64,000 nt of DNA from QHWK01 sp035259385 (lineage in GTDB: Bacteria; Acidobacteriota; Vicinamibacteria; Vicinamibacterales; CAVVIG01), in contig DATFWL010000390.1 in the NCBI GenBank assembly GCA_035259385.1, positions 75,109 through 139,108 of the forward strand, in the 5' to 3' direction. This document shows, piece by piece, positions 58,078 through 64,000 of the stretch. The translations under genes and the position numbers were made by a program. Positions within the stretch are counted from its first letter, which is position 1. The number at the start of each line of letters is the position of its first letter. The notes beneath the pieces are model-generated. The model saw only the letters and a list, made by a program, of their open reading frames with translations, made no database searches and was not told where the DNA came from.

Positions 58078-58441
58078 GGCAGGCCTCTCCCGCGCGTCGC
58101 CTCGTCACGGGTTGGAGATGTCGAGCGGCGCCATGTACATCTGGCGTTGCGCCCCAATCCGTGATGCAAACACTGTCGCTCGTGGAGAGCAGGCACCGCT
58201 TCGAAGAACGCCGAGTACAGGTTGGCCGATCCACCCCGCTTCTTCGAGCGTCATCTTCTTCCCCTGCGAGTTGTTCCTGGGCCGTCGTACCGAGTCGCTT
58301 CAAAAGATCGGTGAGCGTCGCGCGTTCCGATTTCGATAGGCCGCGCATCGCGCGTTCCATGGCGTGCTCGTGTCCCGCGAACACCGTCGCAACGAGCGTT
58401 CTGCCCTCTGGCGTCAGGCATGCCTTCAACCTCTGCCGCAA
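58061..58441 (-). pseudogene. MarR-family regulator, N-terminal half deleted
   Basis: The minus-strand frame reads RLKACLTPEGRTLVATVF, then HEHAMERAMRGLSKSERATLTDLLKRLGTTAQEQLAGE, the last third of a MarR regulator (LTPEGR...AVE.AL..LS..E...L..LLRRL). The DNA-binding winged helix is missing, and the frame has only a TTG to start with. After about residue 60 the frame is not MarR-like and overlaps the SnoaL start. The promoter and operator in front of it remain (next entry). Confidence 0.68.
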
Positions 58442-58473
58442 TGACTCGCTGCCGACATCACTTCACGACATGT

Positions 58474-58501
58474 ATATTAACATCTGATAGTTTGATGTCA
58501 A
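58474..58501 (-). promoter_or_regulatory. Promoter with TTGA-N2-TCAA operator ahead of the MarR remnant
   Basis: On the minus strand TTGACA (58501-58496) and TAATAT (58479-58474) are 16 bases apart. The -35 box is part of TTGACATCAA, a near-palindrome of the TTGANNTCAA sort bound by MarR regulators. The whole stretch is far richer in A and T than its surroundings. So the autoregulated promoter outlived its gene. Confidence 0.5.
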
Positions 58502-58543
58502 GATATATCGCTGGACATAACGCGCCCGCGGACGCACTGGAAA

Positions 58544-59045
58544 ATGAGGGATCCCCGATTGAGCTCGCTGCTCACGGCCGTGAATGCTGAAAGGTTGGCC
58601 GGTTTTCCGAATGGACGGCTATTTCTCGATTCCGTGGAGCAGCGATCGCCGTGGTGCTGGTCAAAGGATATGCCGCACGCTACCAACGTCAGCGGACCTA
58701 CCGAGGCGGACTCGGTCCCGCGCGCCTGAGACGGTCCCCAGATCTGGTGCAGGCGAAGGTGCATGCACGATGACTCGAGTCTTCTCGATCTGGCACAGTC
58801 GGTAGGGCTGAATAGCGCACATTTTCGGAAATGTTTCGGAAGTCAACGGGAGAGACCCCGCACCAATTTGTTCTTCGTCTCAGGGTGGAACACGCGAAGC
58901 ACATGTTGCGTGCGCCGGAACCCCGTGTCCTGGATGTTGCGGTAGCCTGTGGGTTCAAAACGCAACAGCACTTTGCCCTCGTGTTCCGACAGAGATGCGG
59001 AACCAGCCCCACGGAGTATCGCCGGGACCTTCTGGATATCGGAGC
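58544..59045 (+). pseudogene. AraC-family regulator with three frameshifts
   Basis: Four pieces in shifting frames make up one AraC protein: MRDPRLSSLLTAVNAERLAG up to SVEQ (58544 to about 58641); AIAVVLVKGYAARYQRQRTYRGGLGPARL (about 58641-58763); MHDDSSLLDLAQSVGLNSAHFRKCF (58763 to about 58835); and FRKSTGETPHQFVLRLRVEHAKHMLR, ACGFKTQQHFALVFRQRCGTSPTEYRRDLL (58831-59045). Together they give both helix-turn-helix motifs of AraC (LDLAQSVGLNSAHF and DVAVACGFKTQQHF). The N-terminal ligand-binding half is mostly gone. Three shifts in 300 bases, next to another broken regulator, make decay more likely than sequencing error. Confidence 0.75.
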
Positions 59046-59063
59046 GGCTCGCGAGCATCACTC

Positions 59064-59870
59064 CTACGCGCCACAGACAAGCCTCTTGACTTCGTTCCGG
59101 AGCGTGACCAGGCGCCGCAGCAGTTCCGGCAAGAGGCCGATGGACGCCTCGGCGTTCTCTTCGGTGATGTAGTCCCACCCGCCGCCCATGCCGAAGAGGT
59201 GCTCGTAACCGGTCCCGATAACGACTACTTTGCGTTCCGGATCGGGAATCGATGCCGCGTAGATCACCTGTACATCGCGAGCGGCATAATCCACGCGCAC
59301 CGTTACCGGAGTTCCGTCCAAGGCGCCCTCGTATTTCATCGTGCCCCCGGGCATTCTCTCTTCTTTGGCGCCCAGCAGGCCCTGCAACAGCGGCTTCACC
59401 AGCTTTTTCAACTGCGGCGCCTTCGCCGGAAGAAGCTTCGTAACATCCGCATCGTTCACGAGCGGCACCGGGGCATCGTCGCGCGGCACGTAGTCCAGCG
59501 TCGAACGCGTCTGCTGCATCATCGCGACCGACTGCTCGTCGTTGAGCACTGCTTTGGCCATGCGGATGCTCTGGTAACGGAGGCCCATGGCCAGCGGTCC
59601 GCGCAACGTCGCCTCGCGGCATTTGACCAGAGCCGGATTCGAGTTCACCAGTTCCAGAATTTCCTGCCGGGCAGGCGGGGTGAGCACAAAGCCCAGCGCG
59701 GCAACGCGAGCGCGCGCCTCCAGCAATTCCTGTCGATCGACAGGCGAGATGCTTTCGAGATAGTCAAAGCAGGCGGTCGCGCCTGTCGACGGAATCCGTC
59801 GGAGCAGAGGATAGCCGGCATCGGCCTCCGCGTGCATGTGATCGCGGATCAACGAAACAATCTGCTCCAT
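59064..59870 (-). CDS. Conserved hypothetical protein, 268 residues
   Basis: Start ATG 59870 (MEQIVSLIRDHMHAEAD). A soluble protein with a helical N-terminal part (AGYPLLRRIPSTGATACFDYLESISPVDRQELLEARARVAAL), a middle helical segment and an alpha/beta end (YAARDVQVIYAASIPDPERKVVVIGTGYEHLFGMGGGWDYITEENAEASIGLLPELLRRL). No catalytic motif is known to me. Its end overlaps the tail of the AraC remnant on the other strand. Not part of an operon. Confidence 0.6.
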   Translation of the reverse strand: MEQIVSLIRDHMHAEADAGYPLLRRIPSTGATACFDYLESISPVDRQELLEARARVAALGFVLTPPARQEILELVNSNPALVKCREATLRGPLAMGLRYQSIRMAKAVLNDEQSVAMMQQTRSTLDYVPRDDAPVPLVNDADVTKLLPAKAPQLKKLVKPLLQGLLGAKEERMPGGTMKYEGALDGTPVTVRVDYAARDVQVIYAASIPDPERKVVVIGTGYEHLFGMGGGWDYITEENAEASIGLLPELLRRLVTLRNEVKRLVCGA

Positions 59871-60202
59871 CTTCAGGCATCCTAGCAAGACCCGGCAAAC
59901 ATGCTTCCCCCAATCGTGCACCTATGGTGCATGGAGACGACGATCTCGTCGAACAGGTTTCAGTGCTCGAACGGACGAGTTGACGGCAATCCCTCGAGTG
60001 CTCTCATCCGTCCCGTGGCGGAGCGGCGCGGACTTGCAGATGAAGTCGCTGCTCTCGTCGCGCCTGTAAACACGTCGGGCCGGTACTCTGTCCAACGGCT
60101 CGTATCGAGAACCTGTCGATTCCCGCTGCGGCCGTCACGCGAAGGATAATCATCAGAATCTCTAATGATTGCCCGCGCGATGGCGATACTCATTATCTGA
60201 CT

Positions 60203-60844
60203 ATGCCGTACGCCAGGAGCGGTAATCTGTGGCGGTTGCCGGAGCATGCGCTTGCCTATCTGGCGCAGGCCGACGCGATTCCGCATCGCGCAGAGGGCGA
60301 GGCGGCGCTGCTCGAATTCCTCTCGCCGCGGGTCACGCGCGTGCTGGATCTCGGCAGCGGCGACGGCCGCCTGCTTGCGCTCGTGCGGATGGTCCATCCG
60401 CATCTCCACGGCGTCGCCCTCGACTTCTCCGACGCGATGATCGCGCGCCTCGAGGAGCGGTTCGCGACCGACCGATCGGTCACGGTGGTGCGACACGACC
60501 TCGATGCGCCGCTTCCGCCGCTCGACGGCCCGTTCGATGCGGTCGTGTCCAGCTTTGCGATCCACCACCTCCAGCATGCCCGGAAGCGGTCGCTCTACGC
60601 CGAGATCTACGATCGCCTCGAGCCGGGCGGCGTGTTCTGTAATCTGGAGCACGTGGCGTCGGCTACACCAGCGCTGCACGCGCAGTTCCTCGAGCGGCTC
60701 GGCATCGTCGATGAGGATCCGTCCAATAAGCTGCTCGATGTCGAATCCCAGCTGTCATGGCTGCGCGAAATCGGCTTCGACCATGTCGATTGTCATTGGA
60801 AGTGGCGCGAACTCGCGCTGCTGGCGGGCGTGAAGCCGTCCTGA
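60203..60844 (+). CDS. SAM-dependent methyltransferase (class I)
   Basis: A 213-residue enzyme with Rossmann methyltransferase motifs: VLDLGSGDGRLLAL (motif I, SAM site), LHGVALDFSD (motif II), SVTVVRHDLD (motif III-like), FDAVVSSFAIHHL (motif IV) and YDRLEPGGVFCNLEHV (motif V). A C-terminal helix-rich part (LERLGIVDEDPSNKLLDVESQLSWL) probably covers the substrate. The acceptor is unknown. No neighbour on the same strand. Confidence 0.88.
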   Translation: MPYARSGNLWRLPEHALAYLAQADAIPHRAEGEAALLEFLSPRVTRVLDLGSGDGRLLALVRMVHPHLHGVALDFSDAMIARLEERFATDRSVTVVRHDLDAPLPPLDGPFDAVVSSFAIHHLQHARKRSLYAEIYDRLEPGGVFCNLEHVASATPALHAQFLERLGIVDEDPSNKLLDVESQLSWLREIGFDHVDCHWKWRELALLAGVKPS

Positions 60845-60895
60845 CGCGCATAACCGCGTGTTCGACGTATGGCGCCGAAACCATCGCCTGGCCCC

Positions 60896-61276
60896 TCATC
60901 CTTGCGCCATGAATTCTCCAAACGCAGCGGTGTCGAAGAAGATGGTGCTCGCTGCCAGCTTGCCGTCTTTCACTGCAAGGATTTCCGCGACATCGCACAC
61001 CGACGTGTTGCCCTTCGGTGACTGTAGTGTGTAATGGGTCACGGCACAGGCGCTCTCACCATCGACGAGAAGCTGACGCACTTCCACGGACTTGGCCACA
61101 CGCTTGAAGCGGTTGGTGCCTTCGACGTATGCCGCTTTCGAGCGAGTGGTTCCAGAAGGCCCGACGAACACAATGTCATCGGCGATGAGCGATTCCCATC
61201 CGCCGGCGTAGAGTTGGTCGAAGTAGGTTTGAATGGTGTCGCGCGTAGTCGCTCGGGTGGCTTCATGGGTTGGCAT
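60896..61276 (-). CDS. SnoaL/DUF4440-like (NTF2-fold) protein
   Basis: A 126-residue protein with the NTF2/SnoaL pattern: TIQTYFDQLYAGGWESLIADDIVFVGPSGTTRSK, then VRQLLVDGESACAVTHYTLQS and VAEILAVKDGKLAASTIFFDTAAFGEFM. AAAGGAG stands about 10 bases upstream of the ATG at 61276. It may be a small cavity enzyme or binder. Not cotranscribed with the SnoaL gene at 57652. Confidence 0.82.
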   Translation of the reverse strand: MPTHEATRATTRDTIQTYFDQLYAGGWESLIADDIVFVGPSGTTRSKAAYVEGTNRFKRVAKSVEVRQLLVDGESACAVTHYTLQSPKGNTSVCDVAEILAVKDGKLAASTIFFDTAAFGEFMAQG

Positions 61277-61678
61277 CTACTCGGCTCCTTTCCGCATCCA
61301 AGAAAAACACATTCCGTGGTCGATAACAACCCCGGCGGCACAAACAAAAGGCCGAGTTGTAGCGAGCCACGCTGGAACGAGCTCGACAAACACGTCGGAC
61401 CCGACTTGCAAATAGGTCGAGATCGAGAAAAACAGAAGCGCGAACTTTGCGAAAACGGATTTTAGAGGGGCGGGCCGACGCCGAAAGCGTTTGCGTGGAT
61501 TGGCGATGAGTACCGTCACCGTCACGCTCCCTCGTCTGCAGCCGCAGCCTCACCGTGAGGAGGCACGACAATACGCACCGCAGCTGCGAGGTTCGAGGTG
61601 GATGCAAAGCCTCGGGCGCAGCTCGTCCTCAATGGATGGCCTCCCGCTTGCTGAACCTCGGGGCGGGGAGAAGACGCG
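61277..61678. other. 402-base stretch with no supported gene
   Basis: An AT-richer stretch upstream of the SnoaL-like gene. Frames here (for example a hydrophobic 82-codon one on the minus strand, 61277-61525) have no coding pattern or good ribosome binding site. It probably holds the promoters of the genes on both sides; no clear box is seen. Confidence 0.4.
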
Positions 61679-62047
61679 ATGCGTACACTGGTTATATTGG
61701 TCGTGTTGCTGCTGTGCGGGCTGCCGGTTCGAAGCGAGGCGCAGGATCGCAACGATCGGCGCGTCAGTCTCACGAAGATCGTCATCGGCGCTGGAGCAAT
61801 CGCGATCGGCACCGCTGTCGCAGCGACGTCGAGCGAAACGACAACCGTCTCTTCGGCGGCTGGTACTTTGCAGACCTCGACCTTTTCCAAGAGTCAGCTG
61901 ATCACCGGCCTGTCGATTGCCGGCGTCGGAGGGATCGTTCTCTGGAGCGGGTTGAACGGGCACCACAATCGTCCGCAGAACCCCACCATCGTTGGTGTTG
62001 GTATCGCGCGCCGATCGCCGACCGTGTTCGTCCGCCGCACCTGGTAA
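61679..62047 (+). CDS. Small exported/membrane protein, function unknown
   Basis: A 122-residue protein with a signal peptide (MRTLVILVVLLLCGLPVRSEAQ) and two further hydrophobic segments (IVIGAGAIAIGTAVAATSS and QLITGLSIAGVGGIVLWSGL), with a Ser/Thr-rich linker between them and a basic end. GGGGAG lies 7-8 bases upstream of the ATG. No family recognised. It ends 207 bases before the ADOP remnant on the same strand. Confidence 0.6.
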   Translation: MRTLVILVVLLLCGLPVRSEAQDRNDRRVSLTKIVIGAGAIAIGTAVAATSSETTTVSSAAGTLQTSTFSKSQLITGLSIAGVGGIVLWSGLNGHHNRPQNPTIVGVGIARRSPTVFVRRTW

Positions 62048-62254
62048 CCACGTCCGCGTGCTGGCATTTCGGCACACGGCGCCTACGGCGATCCGTGCGG
62101 CTCTCAGAATTGATCGGCCGTGCCGCCGCTGAGCATCGGTGTCCCATGCTCGCTGAAGCTTCCGAACCTAGCGGAGACGAACTGAACTGAGCTAGCAACT
62201 ACGGCTTATTGATTGTCTAGACCACGACGATCGAGAGTAGACTCCCGAGCGTCT

Positions 62255-63238
62255 ATGGGCGCGTTTGAGTCTGATGTTCGATACGCCGCGCGCACCCTTC
62301 GGAGGAACCCAGCGTTTACCCTCGTCGCAGCACTGACGCTCGCGATCGGCATCGCCGCTAACACCGCCGTATTCTCGCTCGTTGATGCCATTCTTTTCGA
62401 GCCGCTCCCGTACCCTCATGCCGATCGCATTGTCATGCTCGTGAACACGTGGTCGGGCCGGTCGTCACCAATCGAAGCCTCGAACCGCTTCGAGATCCTG
62501 CGCGGGCGTCAATCGCTGGACTTGGCCTCGGCGTACCGAGTCGTTGGCGTCAATCTCAATGCTCGAGGCGAGGCAGCGCAGGTCCTGTCGCTGCAAGTCA
62601 CGGAGGATTTCTTCCGCTTGTTCGGAGCGTCGATTGGACCGGGTCGCGCATTCAACTCCGGCGACTTCCGCGACGGCGCCGCGAATGTCGTTATTTTGAC
62701 GAGAGGATTCTGGCAGCGACAGTTTGGACGTGATCCGCGCATTGTTGGTGCAACCGTCGAGATCGATCAGCGACCAGTCACCGTCGCGGGCGTCGTTGGT
62801 GACAACTTCGACGCCGAAACCCTGCCGTACGCGGTTCGACCGGTCTGTTCGTGCCGCTCCGCTACGACATCGCGGGACAGACGATCACTCACTATCTGGT
62901 GGCCGCAGCACGATTGAAGGATGGTACCGACATCGCCATGGCCAGAGCCGATGGAAATCGGGATTCGGCTCGCGCTCGGAGCGGCCCCGACGGCCATACA
63001 GCGCCTGATCGTCGGCCAAAGTACACGGGCTGCGCTTGCGGGTGTCGCGATCGGCATCATCGCGGCATTTGGTCTGTCGCGGTTCGTCGCGACGATGTTG
63101 TTCGGCGTCACGACACACGATCTGGCCACCTTCATCATTGTTCCGTCCCTGCTTTTGGCGATTGCATTCGCAGCGGCGTCGGTCCCAGCGCGGCACGCAG
63201 CCACGGTTGATCCGATGATCGCTCTCCGCGCCGAATAA
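62255..63238 (+). pseudogene. Deleted ADOP-type FtsX permease
   Basis: From ATG 62255 the frame gives the standard start of an acidobacterial duplicated orphan permease: MGAFESDVRYAARTLRRNP, then the first membrane helix LTLAIGIAANTAVFSLVDAILFEPLPYP and the MacB-like periplasmic domain. A frameshift near 62835 moves the frame to LFVPLRYDIAGQTITHYLVAAARLKDG, and at about 62940 the sequence jumps to the last membrane helices of the family (MEIGIRLALGAAPTAI..., RFVATMLFGVTTHDLATF..., SVPARHAATVDPMIALRAE). A full ADOP has about 800 residues; here only about 330 remain. Internal deletion plus frameshifts: a pseudogene. Confidence 0.8.
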
Positions 63239-63692
63239 TCGCAAAGCGGGACACGGAAACGCCACTCACTTCAATTTCCAAGCCGGCCCAGAAGAACGGC
63301 GACGATCCGCTGTCACTCGCACACGAGAATCCCGACCAGTAGCGGCGGCCTTACCAGAGAACGATGAGACTCAGCAGTCTCCGCTCTTCGTCTTGCACCT
63401 GGGTCACTGCGAATTCGTTCATCGCTCAGCTCGATTGCGAGATCCGCAGCGTAACGGCTGACCTGTTCGATTTGAGCATTCTCTTTGCACGCGCGTGTGC
63501 CGCCAACAGAGCCAGACGACCCTTCAGGTACATCCGCCGAGCCTGACTCTCTTCAACGCGCTCAGCGAGACCACGCCGTCTGTTCGAGGTCGCTCTCGCC
63601 GCCTCTTGCTCTGGGGGAAATCGCAAACCCGTGTTTTCGTAATCCGTGGCCGTCATCGACCTGTCTGAGGGTCACCGCGCAAGGAGGTCACA
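63239..63692. other. 454-base stretch with no supported gene
   Basis: No frame has convincing coding character. A 6-bp hairpin GAGACT-CAGC-AGTCTC lies at 63366-63381. The last bases hold the ribosome binding site AAGGAGG (63681-63687) of the next gene. Confidence 0.4.
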
Positions 63693-64000
63693 ATGCGAGG
63701 TGAATGTTTCACACGGACAGCGTCTGTAAACCGGTCGCTCATCAAGGGGATCGTGCTGGGGACGGTTGCGCTGCTCCTGCTCGAAGGTGCAGCGCACGGC
63801 CAGACGGCGGTGCTGACTGAGACGACGTGGGGCGGCTTTGGCAGAGAAGCTCCGAGCGGCGTCGCTGTGGCCGTTGACGGCAGCACGTACATGACGGGGA
63901 CCACCGACAGCTTCACGACCGATCAATTCGGCAACCCATCGGAAAGCATCTTTCTCGTCAAGTTCACACCGAATGGAATGGTCGGCTGGCAGCGAGTCTG
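63693..64000 (+). CDS. N-terminus of an SBBP-repeat propeller protein (runs off the window)
   Basis: ATG 63693 follows AAGGAGG by 5 bases. A signal peptide (IKGIVLGTVALLLLEGAAHGQ) is followed by ETTWGGFGREAPSGVAVAVDGSTYMTGTTDSF and NPSESIFLVKFTPNGMVGWQRV, the SBBP (bacterial beta-propeller) repeat with the typical GVAVD...YxTGxT phrase. The gene continues beyond the window. It is a secreted protein with a many-bladed propeller, common in Acidobacteria and related soil bacteria. Confidence 0.85.
   Translation, partial: MRGECFTRTASVNRSLIKGIVLGTVALLLLEGAAHGQTAVLTETTWGGFGREAPSGVAVAVDGSTYMTGTTDSFTTDQFGNPSESIFLVKFTPNGMVGWQRV

Noticed and set aside
61277..61525. Hydrophobic 82-codon frame on the minus strand
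   Set aside because: It starts without a good ribosome binding site, has no family likeness and its composition suits an AT-richer spacer.

Overview
The window is GC-rich chromosomal DNA from a bacterium most like a soil Acidobacteriota, probably of the Vicinamibacteria type. The lineage is an inference. It rests on three Ser/Thr kinases with large sensor tails, an ADOP-type FtsX permease remnant at the right end, many Tat or Sec-exported proteins of families common in that phylum (PRTPDGKPD proteins, BNR-repeat proteins, SBBP propellers), a very large Ig-repeat surface protein, and the absence of plasmid or phage backbone genes. No rRNA, CRISPR array or insertion sequence was seen. One tRNA (Ser, CGA) is present.

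Layout. 1-7.6 kb: end of a gene of unknown family, an exported PRTPDGKPD protein, a cupin plus Tat-exported deacetylase pair, a wrecked TolC and TPR region, two membrane proteins (one a CPBP protease) and a BNR-repeat protein. 7.7-15.5 kb: a tight five-gene operon behind a good promoter: a BBE-type flavoenzyme, a LodA-type N-terminal domain protein, a LodA-type C-terminal domain fused to a ferritin-like domain, a radical SAM/SPASM protein, and a LodB/QhpG-like flavoprotein. 15.5-24.1 kb: a kinase-cyclase-ATPase-TPR fusion, a GT39-like membrane protein and a kinase with a PD40 propeller. 24.3-35.2 kb: cupredoxin, OsmC, a flavoprotein, a transmembrane STAND ATPase, a cupin, a metallophosphoesterase and a second propeller kinase. 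35.2-39.6 kb: DinB and a small coupled partner, a sarcosine-oxidase-like enzyme, a TauD dioxygenase and an MFS transporter. 39.8-44.5 kb: a BNR propeller, a 50-residue membrane protein, an endolysin-like protein and small unknowns. 44.7-53.3 kb: one 2846-residue exported protein. 53.3-56.5 kb: a response regulator, a hybrid-free CHASE3 histidine kinase, TadA and tRNA-Ser. 56.7-64 kb: small enzymes mixed with gene remains (TPR tail, MarR, AraC, ADOP) and the start of an SBBP propeller protein.

The most interesting part is the 7.7-15.5 kb operon. Known tryptophylquinone enzymes use either LodA with the flavoprotein LodB, or the quinohemoprotein amine dehydrogenase set with the radical SAM enzyme QhpD and the flavoprotein QhpG. 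Here a LodA-like protein appears split over two genes, its second half is fused to a ferritin-like domain, and both kinds of maturase sit in the same coupled operon. I infer a new type of protein-derived quinone (or thioether-crosslinked) oxidase with its own maturation machinery; this is not shown by the sequence alone.

Gene decay is concentrated in a few places (3.1-4.8 kb, 57.4-59.0 kb, 62.3-63.2 kb) while very long frames elsewhere, including one of 8.5 kb, are intact. That argues for real local decay more than for general sequencing error.
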